Positions 1 to 5,340 are shown, counted from the stretch's first letter. The stretch: DNA of 5,340 nt from an uncultured Clostridia bacterium (GCA_938049125.1 CALICR010000015.1:1-5340), one strand, 5' to 3'. The notes: a model not told the origin generated them from the letters alone. Numbers and translations are program-made.

Positions 1-139
1 TCTGGTCGCCGACCTTGACGTCGTAGGACGCCTTGGCGGGCTTGCCGTTGACGGTGACGCGGTCGCCGTCGCAGGCCTCGTTGGCCACGGTCCGCCGCTT
101 GATGAGGCGGGAGACCTTCAGGTACTTGTCCAGCCGCAT
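1..139 (-). CDS. rqcP: RqcP, S4-domain ribosome-associated quality-control factor (N-terminal part, cut by window edge)
   Basis: The gene starts at the ATG at 139-137 and runs off the left edge; 46 residues are visible. They begin MRLDKYLKVSRLIKRR and continue with VNGKPAKASYDVKVGD, which is the S4 RNA-binding fold of the YabO/RqcP family (whole proteins are roughly 80-90 residues). From knowledge of the family, RqcP binds the large ribosomal subunit carrying a stalled peptidyl-tRNA and helps RqcH add C-terminal alanine tails to the unfinished chain. Arg2 and Arg16, in the basic RNA-binding surface of the family, are present. HSP15 is a relative, but the near-identity I recall with B. subtilis YabO and the position after mazG favour RqcP. 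The HU stop codon is only 2 bp upstream and the best Shine-Dalgarno match (AAGG at 156-153) is weak and 13 bases away, so translation is probably coupled to HU. Identity is secure; the C-terminus is not visible. Confidence 0.93.
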   Translation of the reverse strand, partial: MRLDKYLKVSRLIKRRTVANEACDGDRVTVNGKPAKASYDVKVGDQ

Positions 140-141
140 GG

Positions 142-417
142 TTACTTCGCGACCTTGTCCTTCAGACCCTTGCCGGCCTTGAAGACGGGCACGGTGGCGG
201 CGGGGATCTCGATGGTCTCGCGGGTCTTGGGGTTGATGCCCTGGCGGGCGCCGCGCTGCTTCGTCTCGAAGGTGCCGAAGCCGGCGAGCTGGACCTTGTC
301 GCCCGCGGCCATGGCGGCGGCGACGGTGTCAAGGGTGGCGAGGACGGCCTGCTCGGCGTCCTTCTTGGTGAGGCCGGCCTTTTCGGCGACGGCGGCGATG
401 AGTTCGGTACGGTTCAT
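142..417 (-). CDS. hup: HU family DNA-binding protein
   Basis: This is a 91-residue HU protein, the normal length, which binds and bends DNA as a dimer and compacts the nucleoid. The N-terminal helical dimerisation part (MNRTELIAAVAEKAGLTKKDAE, residues 1-22, and onward to about 40) is followed by the GFGTFE strand at 46-51 and the DNA-binding arm at about 53-75. The arm keeps Arg55, Arg58, Gly60 and the intercalating Asn62-Pro63, and the protein ends with the usual FKAGKGLKD. The start at 417 is chosen because homologues begin MN(K/R)TEL and because AAGGAG lies upstream at 434-429; the longer in-frame start at 462 would add 15 unrelated residues inside mazG. The ATG overlaps the mazG stop (ATGA), so translation is likely coupled. 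Two arm positions differ from HBsu: Gln59 for Lys and Ile61 for Arg. IHF is unlikely given the homodimer-type sequence. Confidence 0.96.
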   Translation of the reverse strand: MNRTELIAAVAEKAGLTKKDAEQAVLATLDTVAAAMAAGDKVQLAGFGTFETKQRGARQGINPKTRETIEIPAATVPVFKAGKGLKDKVAK

Positions 418-1220
418 GTTGCATCTTTCTCCTTTGTTGTTTCGGATTTGGCCCGCTGCCACAGGGCGGACAGCTCCGCCTCGGACAGGCCGGTCAGCGC
501 CTGCTCCCCGGCGGACTCCTCCACCCGGGCAAAGCGGCGGATAAACTTTTCACAGGCCGCGTGCAGGGCGGCCTCGGGGTCTGCCTCCAGCCGGGAGGCG
601 ACGGCGCAGGCGGCGAGCAGCAGGTCGCCCAGCTCCTCCTCCTGCCCCTCGCCCGCTTCGACGGCGGCGCGCAGCGCATGGACCTCCTCCTCCAGCTTGG
701 CGAGGGCGCCGCGGACGGAGGCCCAGTGGAAGCCGGCCTTGGCGGCCTTGCGCTCGATCTTCTCGGCGCGCCAGAGGGCGGGGAGGTTCCGCGCCACGGC
801 GTTCAGGGTGTCCGTGACCGTCCGCTGGTCCTTCTCCTCGCGCTTGACGGCGTCCCAGGTGGTGAGCACCTCGTCGGGGGTGTCGCAGTGGGCCGCGCCG
901 AAGACGTGGGGATGGCGGAAGATCATTTTCCTGCAGATGCCGTCGCAGACGTCCTCCATGCAGAAGCGGCCGCGCTCCTCCTCGATCCTGGCGTGGAACA
1001 CCACCTGCATCAGCACGTCGCCCAGCTCCTCGCACATATGGGCGGGGTCGTCGGCCTGGGCGGCCTCGCAGAATTCGTAGGTCTCCTCCTGGAAGTTGCG
1101 CAGAATGGAGCCATGGGTCTGGGCGGCGTCCCAGGGGCAGCCGCCCGGCGCGCGGAGAATGCGCATGATCTCCAGCAGGTCCTCATAGGAGTAGCGGTCT
1201 TTGCTTGTAAAATTTACCAT
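414..1220 (-). CDS. mazG: Nucleoside triphosphate pyrophosphohydrolase MazG
   Basis: This 268-residue protein is a two-domain MazG, an enzyme that splits nucleoside triphosphates to the monophosphate and pyrophosphate. It is a cytosolic house-cleaning enzyme for unwanted or damaged nucleotides. The N-terminal domain shows CPWDAAQTH (28-36), the metal-binding EETYE (45-49) and EELGD (64-68), then FRHPHVFG (101-108) and WDAVKREEK (122-130). The second domain shows RAEKIERKAAKAGFHW (151-166), EEEV (177-180) and EEELGDLL (194-201), with FIRRFARVE near the end. All metal-binding acidic residues of both domains appear intact. Length fits E. coli-type MazG (about 260). B. subtilis YabN at the same position carries an additional N-terminal tetrapyrrole-methylase-like domain, absent here. 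The ATG at 1220 has AGAGGA at 1232-1227, a suitable distance upstream. The stop overlaps the HU start by 4 bp. A 47-bp gap separates it from the flippase gene. Confidence 0.96.
   Translation of the reverse strand: MVNFTSKDRYSYEDLLEIMRILRAPGGCPWDAAQTHGSILRNFQEETYEFCEAAQADDPAHMCEELGDVLMQVVFHARIEEERGRFCMEDVCDGICRKMIFRHPHVFGAAHCDTPDEVLTTWDAVKREEKDQRTVTDTLNAVARNLPALWRAEKIERKAAKAGFHWASVRGALAKLEEEVHALRAAVEAGEGQEEELGDLLLAACAVASRLEADPEAALHAACEKFIRRFARVEESAGEQALTGLSEAELSALWQRAKSETTKEKDAT
429..434 (-). promoter_or_regulatory. Ribosome binding site of HU inside the end of mazG
   Basis: AAGGAG reads on the minus strand at 434-429, with 11 bases before the HU ATG at 417. It lies within the last codons of mazG. 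The site decides between the two in-frame HU starts: it supports 417 and would lie downstream of the 462 start. Spacing is a little long, but the 4-bp stop/start overlap could help ribosomes restart. Confidence 0.7.
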
Positions 1221-1249
1221 AATTTTTCCTCTTTCGCAAGGTGATCCGG

Positions 1250-1280
1250 GAAAATTCTGCGGAAAAATCAGCGAATTTTC
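1250..1280. repeat. Inverted repeat overlapping the candidate promoter
   Basis: GAAAATTC at 1250-1257 and GAATTTTC at 1273-1280 are perfect 8-bp inverted arms separated by 15 bases. Their centres are 23 bp apart, close to two helical turns, and they cover parts of the candidate -10 and -35 boxes. A second short palindrome, AATTTT-C-AAAATT, lies at 1274-1286. As RNA the stem would be weak because it is nearly all A-U, and no T-run follows it, so it does not look like a terminator. A repressor operator is possible, but so is chance in AT-rich DNA. Confidence 0.3.
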
Positions 1281-1282
1281 AA
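1254..1282 (-). promoter_or_regulatory. Candidate sigma-A promoter for mazG-HU-rqcP
   Basis: On the minus strand TTGAAA (1282-1277) and CAGAAT (1259-1254) are separated by exactly 17 bases. They match the -35 and -10 consensus at 5 of 6 and 4 of 6 positions. Transcription would begin near 1247, about 26 bases before the mazG ATG. The element sits in the most AT-rich part of the window: I count 12 G/C in the 50 bases 1251-1300. It spans the end of the flippase gene and the longest intergenic gap here. AT-rich DNA yields chance matches easily, so this is a candidate only. Confidence 0.38.
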
Positions 1283-2866
1283 AATTTTTGCAATTTTTTT
1301 GCCCTTTGGCAGCAGCAGGCAGTCGGCATAGGTGATGATGCGCAGGGCGACGACCATGACGCAGTACACCGCCGCCGCCGCAACGATGGCCCCGAGGCAG
1401 GCGATGCGCGGCGAAAGTGCGCCGGAGAGCAGGCGGTTGACGAAGCAGGCCGCCGCGCCCATGGCGGCGCAGGCCACGGCGGGCTTGCGCATCAGACGGA
1501 GGACCTTCGGCGGCCGCCGGACCACCCGGTTCAGGCAGAAGAGGTCCAGGACCGTGATGACCAGGAAGCAGACCACGGTGCCGATGGGTGCGCCGTAGAT
1601 GTTCACCTTGGGCATCCCCACGAGGATGAAGTTCACGATGACCTTCACGATGCCGCCGAGGATCATGTTGGCCACGGGCAGGGACACGAAGCCGTGGGCC
1701 TGCATGATGGCGTTGAGCAGGAGCACGAGGCCGTTGAGAATGACGGCGATGGAAATGATGGTGAGCAGGGTGCCCGCGGTCTTGACGTCCGTGTCGGAGT
1801 AGGCCGAGTAGAGCATCCGCACGATGGGCTGGCCGAGGACGCCGAGGCCCACGCCGCAGGGCAGGATGAGCAGCGTCATGATGCGCACGGCGGAGCTCTC
1901 GAGGCGCTGGGCCCCTTTATGGTCCCGGCGGGTGAGGCAGGCGGTGATGGCGGGGATGATGCTGATGGTGAAGGGCAGCACCAACGCGCCGGGCAGATTG
2001 AAGAGGGTCTGGGCCGTGCCGTAGAGGCCGCGGAGGCCCTTGGCCGCTTCGTAGTCAAAGCCCGCGGCGGAGAGGCGGCGGAGCACCAGGGCGTTGTCGA
2101 TGAGGCTGATGACCTGGAGGCCGGCGGAGCCGAGGGTGATGGGGATGGCGATGTCCAGCAGCTCCCGGACCGTGCCGCGCAGGGACTTGGAGGGCCGGGT
2201 GCGGCCGTGGTCGTTGAGGCCCGGGGCATAGCGCCGGTACTCCACATAGAGGTAGAAGAAGGCCAGCACGGAGCCGATGGTGACGCCGAGGATGGCCCCG
2301 GACACGGACTTGATGATGTCGCCGGTGGACTTCTGGATGAGGGAGGCCAGCAGGAGGCCGAGGACGAGCTTGCAGGCGGCCTCGATGACCTGGCTGAGGC
2401 CCGTGGGCGTCATGATGCTCTGGCCCTGGAAGAAGCCGCGGAAGGACGAGTTCAGGCAGACAAACAGCACCGCGGGGCCGAGGGCCAGAATGGCCAGGGA
2501 GCCGTCGGGGATGCCCATGAGGCTGGCCAGCGGCCTGCACAGCAGCATCATGACCGCGGCGCCCGCGACGCCCAGCAGCAGGAAGACGCGGGTGGCGGCG
2601 GACTGGATGCGCCGCACCTGGGCCAGGTTGCCCCGGGCCTGGGCCGCGGCGATCATCCGCGACATGGCCACGGGCAGACCGGCGGTGGAGAGCGTCAGCA
2701 GCAGGGAATAGATGTCATAGGACTGGAGGAAATAGGTGTAGCCCTCCTTGCCGATGATGTTGTTGAGGGGGATCTTGTAGAACGCGCCGATGATCTTGAC
2801 CACGATGGTCGCCAGCGCCAGGATCCCCGCGCCCTGCAGGAAGCTCTGCTGTTTCATGGGTTTCAT
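1268..2866 (-). CDS. Polysaccharide/lipid-linked precursor flippase, YabM/SpoVB family (MOP superfamily)
   Basis: This 532-residue membrane protein belongs to the family that includes SpoVB, YabM and MurJ, which move lipid-linked cell-wall or polysaccharide precursors across the membrane. I can place about 14 hydrophobic segments near residues 8-29, 48-68, 92-110, 121-140, 160-178, 188-208, 236-257, 283-307, 328-348, 363-386, 395-416, 425-445, 461-480 and 488-508. Family hallmarks are SFLQGAGILALATIVVKIIG at the start, TAGLPVAMSRMIA (61-73) and RGFFQGQSIMTPTGLSQ (143-159). The exact substrate cannot be read. The gene order flippase-mazG-rqcP matches B. subtilis yabM-yabN-yabO, which favours a YabM orthologue over SpoVB proper. 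The ATG at 2866 is chosen over the one at 2857 because AAGGA at 2881-2877 is 10 bases from the former and 19 from the latter. The deaminase stop is 6 bp upstream. The last 11 codons use A/T-ending codons (AAA, ATT, TTG) unlike the rest of the gene. Confidence 0.93.
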   Translation of the reverse strand: MKPMKQQSFLQGAGILALATIVVKIIGAFYKIPLNNIIGKEGYTYFLQSYDIYSLLLTLSTAGLPVAMSRMIAAAQARGNLAQVRRIQSAATRVFLLLGVAGAAVMMLLCRPLASLMGIPDGSLAILALGPAVLFVCLNSSFRGFFQGQSIMTPTGLSQVIEAACKLVLGLLLASLIQKSTGDIIKSVSGAILGVTIGSVLAFFYLYVEYRRYAPGLNDHGRTRPSKSLRGTVRELLDIAIPITLGSAGLQVISLIDNALVLRRLSAAGFDYEAAKGLRGLYGTAQTLFNLPGALVLPFTISIIPAITACLTRRDHKGAQRLESSAVRIMTLLILPCGVGLGVLGQPIVRMLYSAYSDTDVKTAGTLLTIISIAVILNGLVLLLNAIMQAHGFVSLPVANMILGGIVKVIVNFILVGMPKVNIYGAPIGTVVCFLVITVLDLFCLNRVVRRPPKVLRLMRKPAVACAAMGAAACFVNRLLSGALSPRIACLGAIVAAAAVYCVMVVALRIITYADCLLLPKGKKIAKILKIR

Positions 2867-2872
2867 AGGCGA

Positions 2873-4186
2873 TCAGTCCTTTTCCGAAAAGACTTTGGGC
2901 ATGGCGTAGCCGCCCAGCTCCTTCATGACTTCCTTGAGGTCGATGGTCTGGTATTTCCCGGCGGCGTAGAGGATCTTTCCGCGCACCATGGTCATGCAGA
3001 CGTCGTGGCCCGAGGCCGCGTAGACGAGGTTGGAGACGACGTTGTGGCAGGGGATGAGGTGGGGCTGGGTGAAGTCCACGAGGATGAGGTCCGCGTCCAT
3101 GCCCACCTTGACCATACCGCACTCGCGCTCCCGCCGCTGGGCCCGCGCGCCGCAGACCGTGGCCATCATCAGCGCCGCCTGGGCGTTCAGGGCCGTGGGG
3201 TCGCCGCTCCTGGCCTTGGCCAGCAGGGCCGCGGCCTTCATCTCCTCGAAGAGGTCTAGGTTATTGTTGGAGGCCGCGCCGTCGGTGCCGAGGCAGACGT
3301 TCATGCCGCTCTTCACCATGGCGACGACGTCGGCGGAGCCGGAGGCCAGCTTGGCGTTGGAGATGGGGCAGTGGACCGCCGAGACCTTCCGCTTGGCGAG
3401 GAGCCTGCGGTCGCCCTCCTCCAGCCAGACGCAGTGGGCGGCGATGCCGCCGTTATCGAACACATGGTGACAGTCGAGGACCTGGGCCGGGGTGAGGCCG
3501 TACTTCTCCTTGCAGCTCTCGTGCTCGTTCTTCGTCTCCGAGAGGTGGACGTGCATGGCGAGATTGTTGCTGTAGGCGTACTCGGCGACGGCCTCCCAGA
3601 GGGGCCAGGCGGAGGTGTACTCCGCGTGGATGGACGCGTCCACCTTGATGCGGCCCCGGTCGAAGTTGTGCCACTTCTCGTGGAGGGCCACCATCTCGCG
3701 GCAGCGCTCGTCCTTTTCAAAGTCGAAGTTGTCCTCGTCGAAGAGCAGCGTGCCCCGGGCGAGGTTGGCCTTGATGCCGCTCTCGGCCACGGCCTCGGCG
3801 ATCTCGTCGCAGAAGTTGTACATATCCGACACGGAGGTGACGCCGAAGCGCAGGCACTCGGCGATGCCGAGGAGCGTCGCTGCCTTCGCCGCGCGGCCGT
3901 CCAGCCGGTCCTCCCGGGGGAAGATGGCGTCGTTCAGCCACTTGTCGAGGGGCAGGTCGTCGGCGTAGCCCCGGAGGATGGACATGGGCAGGTGGGTGTG
4001 GCAGTTGATGAGGCCGGGCATGAGCACCATGCCGGTGCCGTCCACGATGGTCTGCGGGCGCTCTTCGGGGGCCTGATTGCCCATGTAGCGGATCTTCCCG
4101 TCCGTGACGCCCACGAAGGCGTCCAGGAGGACGCGCATTTGCTCGTCCATGGTCACGACGGTGACGCCTGAAAATAGTGTATCCAT
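2873..4186 (-). CDS. mtaD: 5'-methylthioadenosine/S-adenosylhomocysteine deaminase (amidohydrolase superfamily)
   Basis: This 437-residue protein is a metal-dependent amidohydrolase of the MTA/SAH deaminase family, which deaminates the adenine ring of methylthioadenosine, S-adenosylhomocysteine or adenosine to the inosine analogues. The expected active-site residues are visible: LINCHTHLPMSILRG with metal ligands His63 and His65, the substrate-side DMYNF (121-125), His187 in HAEYT, HVHLSET (212-218) with His214 and Glu217, His251 in AAHCVWL, CPISNAKLASG (273-283), and the metal-binding Asp302 in GTDGAASNNNLDLFEEM. The composite outer beta domain is formed by residues 1-55 and the last 60 or so. 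The length is normal and nothing is missing. Relatives such as chlorohydrolases (TrzN/AtzA) and guanine deaminase share the fold, but the GTDGAASNNNLD segment is typical of MtaD. The exact substrate preference is inferred. The ATG at 4186 has GAGGTG at 4196-4191. The kinase stop is 21 bp upstream. It would recycle products of SAM-dependent reactions in the cytosol. Confidence 0.93.
   Translation of the reverse strand: MDTLFSGVTVVTMDEQMRVLLDAFVGVTDGKIRYMGNQAPEERPQTIVDGTGMVLMPGLINCHTHLPMSILRGYADDLPLDKWLNDAIFPREDRLDGRAAKAATLLGIAECLRFGVTSVSDMYNFCDEIAEAVAESGIKANLARGTLLFDEDNFDFEKDERCREMVALHEKWHNFDRGRIKVDASIHAEYTSAWPLWEAVAEYAYSNNLAMHVHLSETKNEHESCKEKYGLTPAQVLDCHHVFDNGGIAAHCVWLEEGDRRLLAKRKVSAVHCPISNAKLASGSADVVAMVKSGMNVCLGTDGAASNNNLDLFEEMKAAALLAKARSGDPTALNAQAALMMATVCGARAQRRERECGMVKVGMDADLILVDFTQPHLIPCHNVVSNLVYAASGHDVCMTMVRGKILYAAGKYQTIDLKEVMKELGGYAMPKVFSEKD
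2877..2881 (-). promoter_or_regulatory. Ribosome binding site of the flippase gene, inside the end of the deaminase gene
   Basis: AAGGA reads on the minus strand at 2881-2877 and lies in the final codons of the upstream deaminase gene. Its 10-base distance to the ATG at 2866 selects that start rather than the in-frame ATG three codons later. Confidence 0.55.
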
Positions 4187-4207
4187 AAAACACCTCGTTC
4201 TTCTGAC

Positions 4208-5122
4208 TTATTTGATGAATTCTTCCCGGAGCAGGGAGGAGGCGGGCACCAGGGCCGGGTCGATGGACTCAAACTTCTCCAGCCGCAGGAGGATGTCCCG
4301 GATGAGGTCCGCCTGGGGCGAGGTGACGCGCAGGTCTGCGAAGAAGGGGGCCGCGAAGGCGGCCAGCACCGGCACCTCGTAGGCGAGGGACGTGTCCATG
4401 GTGAGGTCGGCGCGGCTCACGTAGGGCGTGATGTACAGCCGCTCGCCCCGGCGGACGTTCTCCCAGAGGCTGAGGGTGTACTCGATGGAGGCGCCGCGGT
4501 AGTTGAGGTCCCGGACGCAGCGGCGCAGAAGCCGGGTCCAGTTCTTGTCGAAGACGCGCCTGCCGCGCTCGGTGATGTGGCTGTCGTCGTTGACGTAGAT
4601 GCGGAAGGCGTTTTCGTGGCCCGCGAAGAGGTCGTTGAGGCCGTGGATGCCCTCGAAGATGACGCAGCCGCCCGGCTCCATGCGGAGCGGCGTCGTGTCC
4701 GCGGCCCGGGCCTGGCGCACGAAGTCGAAGCGGGGCACCTCGATCTCCTCCCCGGCCTCGAGCCGGGCGAGATGGCGGTTCAGGAGCGGGATGTCCAGGG
4801 CCTCCGGGGCCTCGAGGTCCGGCCTGCCGTCCTCGGTGCGGGGGTAGTTGTCGTCGGTGCGGGTGCGGTAGTAGTCGTCGAGACTGATGAGCTGGCAGGG
4901 CACGCCCATGCCGCGCAGCATATGGCGGAGGCGGCCCGCCGTGGTGGTCTTGGCCGAGGACGAGGGACCGGCCAGCAACACGATGGGGCTGCGGCCCAGG
5001 TTCTCCTTGAGCCTCGCCGCGGCGGCGAAGACCCGGGCGTCGTAGGCGGCGTCGCAGCGGGCGAGGAAGGCGGCGGGGTCCTCACGGACGGCCGCATTCA
5101 GCTTGTCAAGATCAATGGACAT
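4208..5122 (-). CDS. Nucleoside kinase of the uridine kinase/phosphoribulokinase P-loop family
   Basis: This 304-residue protein resembles the clostridial uridine-kinase-like nucleoside kinases, which transfer the gamma phosphate of ATP to a nucleoside. Residues 1-45 form a short helical leader; the P-loop is GPSSSAKT at 52-59, followed by SLDDYYR (80-86) with the likely catalytic Asp82/Asp83, D102 and EAPEALD (104-110), PRFDF (130-134), FEGIHGLN (156-163), the lid RLLRRCVRD (197-205) with RG at 209-210, and the family's C-terminal SLLREEFIK. The sixth P-loop residue is Ala57 where Gly is usual (codon at 4954-4952). The longer members of this family have an N-terminal TGS/ThrRS-like part; this one does not. 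It is longer than classic Udk (about 210 residues). The substrate, likely uridine or cytidine, is not proven. A strong AAGGAGG lies 6 bases before the ATG, inside the end of hemZ, which the gene overlaps by 11 bp. Confidence 0.88.
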   Translation of the reverse strand: MSIDLDKLNAAVREDPAAFLARCDAAYDARVFAAAARLKENLGRSPIVLLAGPSSSAKTTTAGRLRHMLRGMGVPCQLISLDDYYRTRTDDNYPRTEDGRPDLEAPEALDIPLLNRHLARLEAGEEIEVPRFDFVRQARAADTTPLRMEPGGCVIFEGIHGLNDLFAGHENAFRIYVNDDSHITERGRRVFDKNWTRLLRRCVRDLNYRGASIEYTLSLWENVRRGERLYITPYVSRADLTMDTSLAYEVPVLAAFAAPFFADLRVTSPQADLIRDILLRLEKFESIDPALVPASSLLREEFIK

Positions 5123-5340
5123 TGCCGTCCTCCTTTCCGAGCAGCCGGAAGATCTCCTCCTTTTGGCGGAGGACGTCGTCCAGCTGGGCGAGGTATTCCT
5201 TGGGGTATTTGGGGTTGTGGAACCGGACGATCTTTCCGCCGGGCAGGTTCACCTTGTTCATGCCGCCGCCGCCCAGGGAGAGCACCGTGTGCAGCTCCTC
5301 CATCATATAGATGTTATAGAGTCCGTCGAAGCCCGGGCGG
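5112..5340 (-). CDS. hemZ: Coproporphyrinogen dehydrogenase HemZ (C-terminal 75 residues, cut by window edge)
   Basis: An open frame enters from the right edge and stops with TGA at 5114-5112, giving 75 residues. The visible part begins RPGFDGLYNIYMMEELHTVL, followed by SLGGGGMNKV, then IVRFHNPKYPKEYL, and ends in a short charged helix. This matches the C-terminal end of HemZ-type radical SAM enzymes of Firmicutes, where a glycine-rich GAGG..K segment and a R(I/F)xNPK..xEY segment follow the core barrel. HemZ relatives of HemN convert coproporphyrinogen III to protoporphyrinogen IX without oxygen. The iron-sulfur CxxxCxxC motif would lie outside the window, so catalytic competence cannot be judged. 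The ATG at 5306 is internal, not the start. The 3' end overlaps the kinase gene by 11 bp. Another HemN-like or HemW radical SAM protein is possible but fits the ending less well. Confidence 0.82.
   Translation of the reverse strand, partial: RPGFDGLYNIYMMEELHTVLSLGGGGMNKVNLPGGKIVRFHNPKYPKEYLAQLDDVLRQKEEIFRLLGKEDGNVH
5129..5135 (-). promoter_or_regulatory. Strong ribosome binding site of the nucleoside kinase within hemZ
   Basis: AAGGAGG reads on the minus strand at 5135-5129, six bases before the ATG at 5122, and fixes that start. It is embedded in hemZ codons for Lys-Glu-Asp near the HemZ C-terminus. This is the best Shine-Dalgarno match in the window, so the kinase need not depend on coupling with hemZ. 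Confidence 0.8.

Noticed and set aside
418..462. Longer HU start at 462 adding 15 residues
   Set aside because: The addition does not resemble HU N-termini, lies wholly inside mazG, and the AAGGAG at 434-429 is placed for the 417 start.
1250..1280. Rho-independent terminator after the flippase gene
   Set aside because: The only stem available is nearly all A-U, with a 15-base loop and no T-run directly after it on the transcribed strand. It does not have the GC-rich stem expected of a terminator.
1241..3259. A 672-codon open frame on the plus strand opposite the flippase and deaminase genes
   Set aside because: Its product is low-complexity, rich in Asp, Gly, His, Glu and Ala, with no recognisable domain. 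It is what the complement of GC-rich genes with G/C third positions produces. Both minus-strand genes beneath it have clear family motifs.
3371..4171. A 266-codon open frame on the plus strand opposite the deaminase gene
   Set aside because: Same composition effect; the product is mostly Val, Gly, Glu, Ala, His and Asp, with no motif, and the opposite strand encodes an intact metal-site enzyme.
5112..5306. A separate 64-residue small gene starting at 5306
   Set aside because: The frame is open to the right edge and the residues on both sides of that Met fit the HemZ C-terminus, so it is the tail of a longer gene.
1..5340. Mobile element, CRISPR array, defence or toxin-antitoxin system (considered because MazG can be found with MazEF)
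   Set aside because: There is no mazE or mazF, transposase, integrase, direct repeat array or tRNA. All genes are collinear housekeeping families in a known order.

Overview
The window reads as ordinary core chromosome from a GC-rich, low-GC-lineage-type (Firmicutes/Bacillota) bacterium, most likely a Clostridia member such as the Oscillospirales. The reasons are the gene families (HemZ, a YabM/SpoVB-type flippase, RqcP, an HBsu-like HU), the gene order, AGGAGG-type ribosome binding sites, and strongly G/C-ending codons. The genus assignment is inference; no marker gene here settles it.

All seven genes lie on the minus strand and follow one another closely, so transcription runs from right to left. 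In that order they are: the last 75 residues of a HemZ-type coproporphyrinogen dehydrogenase (5112-5340), a uridine-kinase-family nucleoside kinase (4208-5122), an MTA/SAH deaminase of the amidohydrolase superfamily (2873-4186), a 14-helix MOP-superfamily lipid-linked polysaccharide flippase (1268-2866), a two-domain MazG pyrophosphohydrolase (414-1220), an HU nucleoid protein (142-417), and the first 46 residues of the S4-domain ribosome quality-control factor RqcP (1-139, cut by the window edge). hemZ overlaps the kinase by 11 bp and mazG overlaps HU by 4 bp (ATGA). The other gaps are 2, 6, 21 and 47 bp. No stretch over 50 bp lacks a gene, and I see no tRNA, rRNA, CRISPR array, insertion sequence or clear terminator.

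The left part (flippase, mazG, HU, rqcP) matches the Bacillus subtilis yabM-yabN-yabO order, with an HU gene inserted between mazG and rqcP and with a MazG that lacks YabN's extra methylase domain. In B. subtilis this block continues into yabP, yabQ and divIC, so sporulation and division genes may lie just left of the window. The right part joins nucleoside salvage (kinase, MTA/SAH deaminase) to a haem-pathway enzyme. The shared theme is at most nucleotide housekeeping.

I found no convincing new system. Three points deserve a second look. The Walker A motif of the nucleoside kinase has Ala in place of the usual Gly. A 50-bp patch of about 24% GC at the flippase/mazG junction holds a candidate internal promoter overlapped by an inverted repeat. 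The end of mazG carries an A-rich codon patch that forms the HU translation start region.
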